Source of the DNA: DASUFH01 sp036274645
GTDB taxonomy: Bacteria; Acidobacteriota; Terriglobia; 20CM-2-55-15
Assembly (NCBI GenBank): GCA_036274645.1
Contig: DASUFH010000125.1
Location: 1 to 14,494, forward strand
DNA: 14,494 nucleotides
Direction: 5' to 3'
Part shown: positions 7,722-14,494 of the stretch, piece by piece
How positions within the stretch are numbered: position 1 is the stretch's first letter
How the letters are laid out: the number at the start of each line of letters is the position of its first letter
The notes under the pieces: generated by a model
What the model was told of the DNA's origin: nothing
What the model saw: the letters and a program-made list of their open reading frames with translations, nothing else
Database searches by the model: none
Made by a program: the position numbers and the translations under genes

Positions 7722-7830
7722 GGAAGTCTCCTTTATGGTTTCGATTCAAACGCCTTCATGAGGGAATGCGGGAATCGCGCGCGGAGACTTGCAAGCCCAC
7801 GGACATTTTTTCGCCGGGCCTTCCGTTCTG

Positions 7831-7934
7831 CTTGTAGGGGCGGTCTATGACCGCCCAGCGTTTCAGGGCGCCTTTCTGTTCAATCAGAGACTTCCACTCC
7901 GAAACGTCGGGCGGTCATAGACCGCCCCTGCAAG
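7831..7934. repeat. Long inverted-repeat element (copy R3)
   Basis: Arm 7831-7864 and the reverse complement of arm 7901-7934 match at 31 of 34 positions, with a 36-base spacer. Each arm contains a perfect GGGCGGTC-3-GACCGCCC mini-hairpin (7838-7856 and 7909-7927). The spacer segment around 7881-7905 (aatcagagacttccac ... gaaacg) recurs in the copy at 8772-8882. The element begins 20 bases downstream of the DUF4159 gene's stop codon and lies about 110 bp upstream of the HEAT gene. It may end the upstream transcript, though there is no U-tract. Confidence 0.85.
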
Positions 7935-7953
7935 GGGGACAAGGTGGGGCAGA

Positions 7954-8696
7954 TCAGTGCGTCAGCGCGTAGACCACGTAGTTGACACCGAGCCGAACGG
8001 CTTTCGCGCTGTACTTCAAAGGCTTGTCGCCGTCATCGAGGTATCTCCAGTAGTCGCCGATATCGTTGTTGTAGCTGGCGATGACCTGAAGATTCCCGTT
8101 GTCGTCCGACATACCCCAGAATTGCGGGGGCTCTGGAATCTCGTAGGGAGGATCCATTTCCAGAGTGTCGATGTCGAAGAAGCAATGGAAAATCGGATGG
8201 CTCGAGTTGAGACGAACCAGTTCGCGATCCGGCGCGGCCCGCTTCAGGTAACGGCGCAGCACGTCGATCTCATCTTCGTGTCCGAGCATCTTGCCCGTCC
8301 GAAAGTCATCCACCATGATGAAACCGCCGCGGCGGATGTATTCGCCGAGATTCGCAACTTCCCTGTCCGTCAGGTCCAGAAACCCCGGTTCGGAAAGATA
8401 GAGGAACGGGTACCTGAACACTTCAGGATCGTCGAGGCGGACGATCTCGTATGGGACTGACGCGATTTCGATATTGGTCCGATCGCCCAGCATTTTGGTG
8501 AGAAGGTCGTCCGCGTCGGGATAGTCGTGATGCCAGGGGGATTCCAGGGGAAGTAGTTGGGCCAGTAGACAAAGGCATCCTTGTTGGTGACTTCCAGCCG
8601 GCCGATCACGAAGCCGGAGGTGGGCCGGTTGTGATCCGAGATTGCCGGCCGCGCCAGAAGCGCGGTCAACGCCACGATGAACAGAAGCCTCTTCAC
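7954..8696 (-). CDS. DUF4159-family exported protein, interrupted by a one-base frameshift
   Basis: Two overlapping minus-strand frames together make one protein. The first, from GTG 8696, encodes a signal peptide (KRLLFIVALTALLARPAIS) and a start that reads to NYFPWNPP. The second continues as WHHDYPDADDLL and runs to the stop at 7954-7956. The join is at a run of five G at 8536-8540; adding one G restores a continuous reading frame of about 247 residues with NPPWHHDYPDAD. The second part has the DUF4159 signature: LDDPEVFRYPFLYLSEPG, DLTDREVANLGEYIRRGGFIMVDDF, HPIFHCFFDI, and a GVNYVVYALTH end. The fold belongs to the glutamine-amidotransferase-like superfamily, often without known activity. 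The long reading frame that extends to 8862 is not the true N-terminus. GTG 8714 is another possible start. No good Shine-Dalgarno was found. Whether the gene is broken in the organism or only in the assembly is unknown. Confidence 0.8.
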
Positions 8697-8771
8697 AGTG
8701 GGGAAGGATATCACCGGTCGGGCCCGCTGCAGTTTTGCCGTCTACACAACAGAACCATTCTCGGTCCCCGC

Positions 8772-8882
8772 CTGCTTGCAGGGGCGGTCTATGACCGCCC
8801 AGCTTTTCCAGGTGAATTTCCGTGAAATCAAGAGACTTCCACCCTGAAACGCTGGACGGCATAGACCGCCCCTACAGGCAGC
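8772..8882. repeat. Long inverted-repeat element (copy R4)
   Basis: Left arm 8772-8808 and right arm 8846-8882 are inverted copies, with one base lost in the right core (ggacggcatagac in place of gggcggtcatagac). The left arm holds an intact GGGCGGTC-TAT-GACCGCCC hairpin at 8782-8800. The spacer shares agagacttccac followed by gaaacg with the copy at 7831-7934. The element begins 6 bases after the stop codon of the receptor gene (8889) and reaches to about 75 bp from the DUF4159 gene start. Confidence 0.85.
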
Positions 8883-8888
8883 GCCGAG

Positions 8889-11800
8889 CTAGTTGTTGAT
8901 CATCCGGAAACCCAACTGAATCTGCCGGCCGCAACCGGCGATCCCCGTGGTGTTCTGGGTCGCGCAGCCGTTGGCCAGCGAACGCAGGGCCGCCGTGCTC
9001 TGATCGCTGAATGTGCCGCCGGGACCGAGGCTGAAATACAGGTCGGCCGGCTGCGGGTGATTCAGCACGTTCGTCGCGTCAACGCGGAGTTGAACGCCGC
9101 GTCTTTCCGAGAACATGAACGTCTTGGCCAGGTTCGCGTCCAGATAGAAACGTCCCGGCTGACGCATGGTCTGAGCTCCGAGCGAGCCCTGATGGCCCGG
9201 AAGCGGATTTTGCAGCATGATCAGCACGGGCGTGGGATCGGTGGCGCTCAGCGGAAATGCTCCGGGGGTTCCCGGCGCGACTTTCATCACGAGCGCGTTG
9301 AGCGAGCAGGAGTTCTGGAGATTGAACGTCCCGAGAACGCCTCCGCTGACACTGCCGATGTCGGACGTGGACGACCGCCCGACAGAGCCGGCGCACTGAG
9401 GATCCCGGATCAAAGCGAACGGCGTCGGATTGCCGTAATAGGTCGAACTGCCGTTGGGACCGTTGTTTTCCAGCTTGCCTTTCGGCGTGGTCCACAGGTT
9501 CGAAACGACATCGGGGAAAGACAGTCCACTCTGACAATTCGTTCCACCGCCAAACGTCGTGCCGGAAAATGCGGTGCAATTACTGGCGGTACCGCTGGAC
9601 GATCCGTAGAGCATATCGCCCGCGTAAATGCTGAACGGCTGTCCCGACTGACCGTTCAGGATGAGCGCCATCTGCCAGCCTCCGAGAAGCTTTCCAAGGA
9701 TGCCCGAGGTCTTGCCAAGCAGGGGCTGGCCGGGACCGACCGGCACGGGAAAAATACCATTGAGGCGGACCGCATGTTTGAGACTGTCGCTGGAGAGACC
9801 ATAGTCCATACGGCGGGACTCTTCAGTCTGCGGGTCGGCAAATCCGGTCAGTCCGCTGGTGCTGCCCGGACTGCTGAACCCGTTTCCGCCGTTGGAGTTG
9901 TAGTTGTAGGTATTGGTCTTGTAGAAATCCCGCGGCAACGCCATCGTCTTCGATGTCAGGTAGGTCGCCTGCATGTTGACGCCCCTGGGCAGCCTCAACG
10001 TGTACTGAACCTGGAGCTGCTGATAGTTCGTATAGCCCCAGTTCGCCTTGTACGTCATTCGGCTCCCGCCGGGATTCGTCGTGATGTAGTCTTCGGGGAA
10101 ACATCGGACCGGCCCGGAATTTCCGGTGGCGGCGCCGCCATTGATCAGCTCCAGATGGTTCGTGGATGTCGCTGACGCCAGGCGATCGCAACCGTTGCGG
10201 ACCGCGGTACCCTGCATGAACGCTCGCCAGACCGAATTGCTGGAAAGCACCGAAAGATTGGTGGCTGAAGACGTGCCATTCAACGTGGCCAGACTGGCCG
10301 CCACGGCATTGAAATTCCCGTTGGCCAGATTCGTCTGGAAGGTCGCGCTGCGCCGCAGATGAGCGGAACCGCTCTGATAGTACGTGCCGACCGGGCAGTT
10401 GCCCGCGCCGCCACCTGGCGCCGCCGACGCCAGCAGGGCCGCGTTGGCGCCGGTGGGCGCCACGCACGTGCCGACGTTCCCGTACCCGCTGGTGGCCGTC
10501 AAACCCGAGATGTTCAAGCCGGCGAACATCTGGTCGAACAGGGGAACATCTTCTCCGGCGCGGGTGCGCGCCAGAGCGTCGAGCAGTTCGGGATTGTGGT
10601 ACACGTTCGGCGTATTGATATCCACCGCGGTGGGGCGGTTCTTTCCGAGCGTGCCCACGTAACTCACCGACACCGTCGAAGTCCTGGTGAGGTTGGTGGA
10701 AATGGAGAAGGTGAAGTTCTCCGTTCGGGCGTCCTGATAACGCGGCGCATAGCCGGTAATGGCCGCGACGCGCGCCGACCCCAAAGCCGGAGACGACAAC
10801 GTATTCTGCCCGGACGAAGCGCCAATCGCGCCACCCAGCGTGGGAACCTGGGTCGAAGAGGGCGCGAGCGGAGTAATGTTGGGCAGATCGGCGAGCGTGA
10901 ACGCCAGATTCGGGTCCAGGCCCGGACAGGTCGTCGTCGCGCCGCACGAAGCGGTGAACTGGTCGATGGCGCCGGTCAACGTGCTTCCGCCATTCTGTTG
11001 AGAGAGGATGCCTGCCGTGCCCGACGCCACACTGCGGTCGCGTCCGGCGGAACCGTACGTGAACTGGAAGCCGCCGCGTAACAGGAATGTTCGATTGCCC
11101 AGTCCCGCGCGATACGAAAATCCGATGGCGGGTCCCACATTGTTCCGATCGATATATGTGGGCGCCTGATCGGGATGGTTCGATCCCGGCCCAACGAATA
11201 CCCGCGTCGTCAACAGATCCGGCCGGCAATTCGACACCGGCAGCAAGGGCGACTGCTGAATGCCGTAAACACAGGCGGCCGTGACATTGTACGACTGCGC
11301 GGCCGCCGTCTGAGCGAGTCCGGCCGTCGTGCCCGGAATGAAGCTGGGCGAGCCATCCGGCAGGAACTGGCCGGTCACATTGAGAGCCGGCGCAGTCAAA
11401 CCGTAACCGGTCACATAGTAATTGCCCGGCGTCATCCAGTAATCGAACGGATTATCTCCGCGCAGGCGGTCTGCTCCGAACAGGCCCAGTCCACCGTCCA
11501 GAATGCCGGTGGAGAAGCCTTGAATGTAGAGGTTCCCGTAGTTTTCGTACCGCACACCCAGATTCAGCGTCAGCCGCTTGCCGATCTTCCAGTCATCTTT
11601 CAGGAAGATCGCGTATTCGTTCTGGCGGGAATTGCGGGCCTGTTTTCCATCTCCCGTATCCCACGTTTCCCAGGTTCCGTTTGCGAAGTTGTCGACGCTG
11701 TTTACCCAGAACTGCTGACTCACCTGCAGCACCGAGCCTGAGAGGAAATACAGCAGGTCTCGCGCGCTGCCGCGCGACGTATCGAGCAAGCCGCCGTCAA

Positions 11801-14075
11801 TGCCCGTCACAAAACCAGGCAATTCCGGCGTCATGCTGGCCGTGCCCAGTCTTGGAGCCGTCGCCGCAATGGAACCCGCCGTCGCGCTCGGAATCGAACT
11901 GGTCATGACCTCGTGAGCGCGCGTGACCCGGAATTCCAACCCGGCCCGGATGGAGTGGGACCCACGGTTAAAGCTGACGGTATCGGCAAAATTGTACAGG
12001 CCGTACCCCGTCTCACAGTTGGTTGAAGCGACGGAGGTCACATTCAGGCACGACGTGCTGGATGAGCCTCCGGCCGGCTGACCAAAGAAAGCGCCGCCTG
12101 TACCGGTGTTCGACCCGGACGGGAGAATGTTGCTGGAAAAATCCATGCTGCCCGTTCCGGGCGTGTAGTAGACCGGAGAAACCTGCCCGCTGTTGGCGCT
12201 GACCCAGCCCTGCTGGAGGAAGGACCGCGCAAACTCCCGCTGCGAGGCGTTGGCGGGGTTATCCCAGGGCGCCAGCTGCGTCGACCGGTTGTACGAGATG
12301 CCGAAGCGCGCCTCATTCACGAGGTTGGGCGTGATGCTCGACAAGCCGTTGAGCGTCAGGACACGCGGAATGCGGGCCTCATAGCCATTCACTCCGTCCG
12401 GCCAGCGCGACTCGAACCCGTTACGCTGATTCTGGTCGTTCTGGAAGCTGGTGCTCGCGCTGATGCGGTTGCGCGAATCGATGTTGTGATCGACCTTGAT
12501 GTTGATCGTCCGGTGACCGACCCACTGCTGATCCAGCGTCAGTCCGGTCCCGAATGTCCCGCCGTTGAACGTGTTGCGATTGGACAGGCCGCTTGTGGCC
12601 CGCACCCAGTCGAACGCCGCGCGGTTCAGGCCGTCCGCGCCGGTCGAGGAGACCTGACCGCCGTTGGTGAAGTTGCTGTAGAAGTGGTCCGCGTGTGGCA
12701 TGTACCCGATCAGCCGCTGAATGTAGCCGGTCCGGTCCGGCACACGGCCGAACCCGTCCCAATCGGGGCCACTGGTGGGGAGCACCCCTACGCCCATCTG
12801 GGGATGGGCGTAGTCCAGGGAACCATCTGCGGCGCGGGGGATGTATGTGCCGCAGTCCGTTGCCGGATCGAAGGGAGTGCCGTCGAATTTGATCGAGCCG
12901 AAAACGCTGATGCACCGCAGCGTGCCGGTATACGGAGCGTTCGTGACCGGCCAGAATTTGGGCGCGGCGGCAATGCCGCTCGGATCGATCGGCCACGACG
13001 CCGTTGTGCCCGTGGCGGTCAACGGCTCCGCGAAGGACGCATTGTTGGAGTTCCATCCGTCAAACCAGCGGAAGATTCCGTTGCGCGCCGGATCCGTCAG
13101 GGCGGGAACCGCCAGATACCCGCCACAACCGCTGAAGCCCCCAATACACGAATTGCTCGTCGGCCGGCGGAAACTCATCTGGTGATCCCAGTTGACGAAA
13201 TAGAACGTGCGATTCTTGATCACCGGGCCGCCCACGCTGACGACGTACTGAAACACCGCATTGAACGGCTGTTTCACGCGGTTCGGACTGGGACCGAGGG
13301 AGTTCAGGGCGTTTTGCCGGAGGTTGTAATTGATGTTCCACTGAAATTTGTTCGTTCCCGACTTCGTCGTGATCTGGATCTGTCCGTTGCCGCGGCCGGA
13401 TTCGGGGTCGACCGGCGCCAGGATCAGCCGCAGTTCCTGAATCATGTCGGTGTTCAGGATGGTCGTCGAACCGACGCCGCCGGGGGTGAAACCGTCCGTC
13501 ACGCTCAGCCCGTCGCGCACGGTGTTCACCATGTACATCGGAAGTCCACCCAGCGTATCGAACTCGTGCCCGAGTGAACTGGCGCGATAGCCGGGTAGCG
13601 TCGGAAGCAGAGTGAGCGGATCGAACGTCGTCGTCGGAAGGTTCCTGATCGCGAACTCATCGAGCGGGATGCCGATGTTCGGCAGATCCAGCAATGGATC
13701 GACCTTCTTCACATCGACGACGACATTGGTAGTCACCTCACCGAGTTCCAGCGTGAAGTCCACACGCTGCGTGTCGGTCATGTGAAGGGTGATTCCCTTG
13801 AAAGTGGCCTTCTTGAACCCCAGCAGCTCGGCGCTGACGGTGTAGTTGGTTCCCGGAGCAAGAATGAAGCTGTACACGCCGGCGTCGTTGGTCTGCATCG
13901 CCTGACTGAGGCCGGTATCTTCATTGAGAACGCGAACCGTCACTCCCGGCAATGTTGTTTTGTCGGTAGCGGTGACGATTCCGGTGATTGTGCCGACGGT
14001 AGACTGCGCGAATGCGCCTCCAGACAGGGCGAGACACAGCAGCAGGATTGCCGCTGCGGAAAGAATCGCTCTCAT
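8889..14075 (-). CDS. TonB-dependent receptor-like outer-membrane protein with N-terminal carboxypeptidase-regulatory-like domain
   Basis: 1728 residues from ATG 14075, chosen because AGGGGGA lies 5 bases upstream and a signal peptide follows directly (MRAILSAAAILLLCLALSGGAFA-Q). The frame is open to 14162, but that 29-residue extension has no signal-peptide character. After the signal peptide comes a carboxypeptidase-regulatory-like beta-sandwich of about 85 residues: GTITGIVTATD, LPGVTVRVLNEDTG, NDAGVYSFILAPGTNYTVSAELLGFKK, VDFTLELGEV. Next is a plug-like region (NLPTTTFDPLTLLPTLPGY ... ILNTDMIQELRLI ... PESGRGNGQIQITTKSGTN), then a long series of amphipathic barrel strands (KLTLNLGVRYENYGNLY-type), ending RQIQLGFRMINN. 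This is the Oar-like family abundant in Acidobacteriota, presumed to import polysaccharide breakdown products or other large substrates. It is longer than the roughly 1000-1200 residues I consider usual, owing to Gly/Ser/Asn-rich inserts with several Cys pairs. No TonB box was recognised. The substrate is unknown. Confidence 0.93.
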   Translation of the reverse strand: MRAILSAAAILLLCLALSGGAFAQSTVGTITGIVTATDKTTLPGVTVRVLNEDTGLSQAMQTNDAGVYSFILAPGTNYTVSAELLGFKKATFKGITLHMTDTQRVDFTLELGEVTTNVVVDVKKVDPLLDLPNIGIPLDEFAIRNLPTTTFDPLTLLPTLPGYRASSLGHEFDTLGGLPMYMVNTVRDGLSVTDGFTPGGVGSTTILNTDMIQELRLILAPVDPESGRGNGQIQITTKSGTNKFQWNINYNLRQNALNSLGPSPNRVKQPFNAVFQYVVSVGGPVIKNRTFYFVNWDHQMSFRRPTSNSCIGGFSGCGGYLAVPALTDPARNGIFRWFDGWNSNNASFAEPLTATGTTASWPIDPSGIAAAPKFWPVTNAPYTGTLRCISVFGSIKFDGTPFDPATDCGTYIPRAADGSLDYAHPQMGVGVLPTSGPDWDGFGRVPDRTGYIQRLIGYMPHADHFYSNFTNGGQVSSTGADGLNRAAFDWVRATSGLSNRNTFNGGTFGTGLTLDQQWVGHRTINIKVDHNIDSRNRISASTSFQNDQNQRNGFESRWPDGVNGYEARIPRVLTLNGLSSITPNLVNEARFGISYNRSTQLAPWDNPANASQREFARSFLQQGWVSANSGQVSPVYYTPGTGSMDFSSNILPSGSNTGTGGAFFGQPAGGSSSTSCLNVTSVASTNCETGYGLYNFADTVSFNRGSHSIRAGLEFRVTRAHEVMTSSIPSATAGSIAATAPRLGTASMTPELPGFVTGIDGGLLDTSRGSARDLLYFLSGSVLQVSQQFWVNSVDNFANGTWETWDTGDGKQARNSRQNEYAIFLKDDWKIGKRLTLNLGVRYENYGNLYIQGFSTGILDGGLGLFGADRLRGDNPFDYWMTPGNYYVTGYGLTAPALNVTGQFLPDGSPSFIPGTTAGLAQTAAAQSYNVTAACVYGIQQSPLLPVSNCRPDLLTTRVFVGPGSNHPDQAPTYIDRNNVGPAIGFSYRAGLGNRTFLLRGGFQFTYGSAGRDRSVASGTAGILSQQNGGSTLTGAIDQFTASCGATTTCPGLDPNLAFTLADLPNITPLAPSSTQVPTLGGAIGASSGQNTLSSPALGSARVAAITGYAPRYQDARTENFTFSISTNLTRTSTVSVSYVGTLGKNRPTAVDINTPNVYHNPELLDALARTRAGEDVPLFDQMFAGLNISGLTATSGYGNVGTCVAPTGANAALLASAAPGGGAGNCPVGTYYQSGSAHLRRSATFQTNLANGNFNAVAASLATLNGTSSATNLSVLSSNSVWRAFMQGTAVRNGCDRLASATSTNHLELINGGAATGNSGPVRCFPEDYITTNPGGSRMTYKANWGYTNYQQLQVQYTLRLPRGVNMQATYLTSKTMALPRDFYKTNTYNYNSNGGNGFSSPGSTSGLTGFADPQTEESRRMDYGLSSDSLKHAVRLNGIFPVPVGPGQPLLGKTSGILGKLLGGWQMALILNGQSGQPFSIYAGDMLYGSSSGTASNCTAFSGTTFGGGTNCQSGLSFPDVVSNLWTTPKGKLENNGPNGSSTYYGNPTPFALIRDPQCAGSVGRSSTSDIGSVSGGVLGTFNLQNSCSLNALVMKVAPGTPGAFPLSATDPTPVLIMLQNPLPGHQGSLGAQTMRQPGRFYLDANLAKTFMFSERRGVQLRVDATNVLNHPQPADLYFSLGPGGTFSDQSTAALRSLANGCATQNTTGIAGCGRQIQLGFRMINN

Positions 14076-14261
14076 GGCTTTCCCCCTTTGCCATGGGTGA
14101 AGACACTTCACCCGTTGTTTCACGGTGCGGATCAGATGCGAAATGGGGGGGCAACTGCTCACGGGGGGCTACGGTCGCAGTCATGCCGGCGGAGGGAAAG
14201 AAGTCCGGCGCAGACTCTTTACGCGTTCTCGTTACTACTCTTCTCGATTGCGTTGCGAAAG

Positions 14262-14290
14262 ATTTACCACCGTGATCGTTGGAGTGTCAA
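14262..14290 (-). promoter_or_regulatory. Candidate promoter of the receptor gene
   Basis: On the minus strand TTGACA (14290-14285) is followed after 17 bp by GTAAAT (14267-14262). The -35 is perfect and the -10 is poor (3/6). Transcription from here would give a leader of roughly 180 bases before ATG 14075. Supporting context is the dyad that overlaps the -35. Confidence 0.3.
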
Positions 14291-14294
14291 CGAT
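14275..14294. promoter_or_regulatory. Perfect 7-bp dyad overlapping the receptor's candidate -35
   Basis: ATCGTTG (14275-14281), six bases, then CAACGAT (14288-14294). The perfect symmetry and its overlap with the TTGACA at 14285-14290 suggest a repressor operator. The same sequence could instead be a small RNA hairpin. Confidence 0.35.
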
Positions 14295-14295
14295 T

Positions 14296-14311
14296 GTTAA
14301 GGAGATTTAAC
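14296..14311. repeat. Short inverted repeat GTTAA-6-TTAAC
   Basis: Two 5-bp arms (14296-14300 and 14307-14311) flank ggagat, directly next to the dyad at 14275-14294. A second protein-binding half-site is possible, but 5-bp arms are short enough to arise by chance. Confidence 0.2.
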
Positions 14312-14325
14312 GCAGGAGCGCGTCT

Positions 14326-14353
14326 GCTTGTAGGGGCGGTCTATGACCGCCCA
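14326..14353. repeat. Single half-copy of the repeat (R5)
   Basis: The copy reads gcttgta followed by a perfect GGGCGGTC-TAT-GACCGCCC palindrome (14334-14352); no second inverted arm was found nearby. It lies 22 bases downstream of the stop codon of the putative partial gene at 14376, matching the 3'-end placement of the other copies. Confidence 0.8.
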
Positions 14354-14375
14354 CTGGAGTTTGGACATTTGCGGG

Positions 14376-14492
14376 TCAGGTTTTCGCGAAAGCCACGATA
14401 TTTTTCGAGAAGCTGGCGTTGAGCAGAGCGGATACAGAAGCTTCGTGTAGGTCGAGTCGGAGGCGGGACAGCAGATCGTCTAGAGAAGGGCG
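14376..14492 (-). CDS. Possible 3' end of an unknown gene entering from the right edge
   Basis: Read on the minus strand from the window edge, one frame stays open for 38 codons and ends in TGA at 14378-14376. The peptide (RPSLDDLLSRLRLDLHEASV ... NIVAFAKT) has a balanced, protein-like composition with an amphipathic helix-like start. The other minus frames close or give Arg/Pro-rich translations. The repeat that follows its stop at a distance of 22 bases supports a real gene end. The fragment is too short for family assignment. Confidence 0.4.
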   Translation of the reverse strand, partial: RPSLDDLLSRLRLDLHEASVSALLNASFSKNIVAFAKT

Positions 14493-14494
14493 TG

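Larger units (their letters stand above)
14076..14375. other. Intergenic region upstream of the receptor gene
   Basis: This 300-base stretch has no supported gene. It contains the receptor's ribosome-binding site (14081-14087), an AT-richer segment around 14220-14310 with the candidate promoter and two dyads, and the half-repeat R5. No riboswitch or tRNA-like structure was recognised. Confidence 0.5.

Noticed and set aside
6552..7850. 432-codon plus-strand open frame antisense to the HEAT and cytochrome genes
   Set aside because: It crosses two well-supported minus-strand genes and the repeat R3, and its product has a low-complexity basic composition with no domain.
7831..7934. Classical rho-independent terminator
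   Set aside because: The hairpins are strong but no T-tract follows either arm on the relevant strand, so only a general 3'-end role is proposed.
7831..8882. Repeats considered as a CRISPR array
   Set aside because: The copies are about 900 bp apart, flank a gene, and are inverted pairs rather than evenly spaced direct repeats; no cas gene is present.
12486..13577. 363-codon plus-strand open frame within the receptor gene
   Set aside because: It is a shadow of GC-rich codon use on the other strand; no signal peptide, motif or ribosome-binding site supports it. The frames at 9057-10175 and 9823-11229 are rejected for the same reason.
14076..14162. 29-residue N-terminal extension of the receptor
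   Set aside because: The extension precedes a normal signal peptide and would bury it; the ATG at 14075 has a good ribosome-binding site and directly starts the signal peptide.

Overview
The window is GC-rich bacterial chromosome of the kind found in Acidobacteriota. The assignment is an inference. It rests on a very large outer-membrane receptor with an N-terminal carboxypeptidase-regulatory-like domain (Oar/TonB-dependent type), two secreted 'GKPDFSGIW' proteins of a family common in that phylum, a Planctomycete-type cytochrome c domain, and repeats typical of such genomes. No rRNA, tRNA, CRISPR array, transposase, integrase or phage gene was found.

Left part (1-2053): two related exported proteins of unknown function are transcribed divergently (948 to 115 on -, 1080 to 1949 on +). 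Middle (2054-7721): four minus-strand genes lie head to tail and read, in transcription order, a secreted HEAT-like helical repeat protein, a secreted diheme cytochrome c protein ending in a sulfatase-modifying-factor (FGE-like) domain, a secreted YVTN/YncE-type beta-propeller, and a cytoplasmic iron-type alcohol dehydrogenase closely resembling hydroxyacid-oxoacid transhydrogenase (human ADHFE1). Spacings are 3-30 bp, 99 bp and 19 bp, so this is one operon or two adjoining ones. Right part (7954-14075): a DUF4159 protein gene broken by a one-base frameshift lies downstream of the 1728-residue receptor gene, both on the minus strand. The right edge holds what may be the last 38 codons of another minus-strand gene.

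The most distinctive non-coding signal is a family of palindromic repeats built on the core GGGCGGTC-TAT-GACCGCCC. Three copies are long inverted-repeat pairs (1976-2042, 7831-7934, 8772-8882), one is a single half (14326-14353) and one is a decayed remnant (from 981). Four of the five sit within about 30 bp downstream of a stop codon, as expected for REP/BIME-like or MITE-like elements that double as 3' ends of transcripts. None lies inside the four-gene cluster.

I see no clear, self-contained new system. The best leads are the repeat family and its 3'-end placement, the cytochrome/FGE-like fusion protein and its operon, the frameshift in the DUF4159 gene, and a 20-bp dyad overlapping a putative promoter of the receptor.
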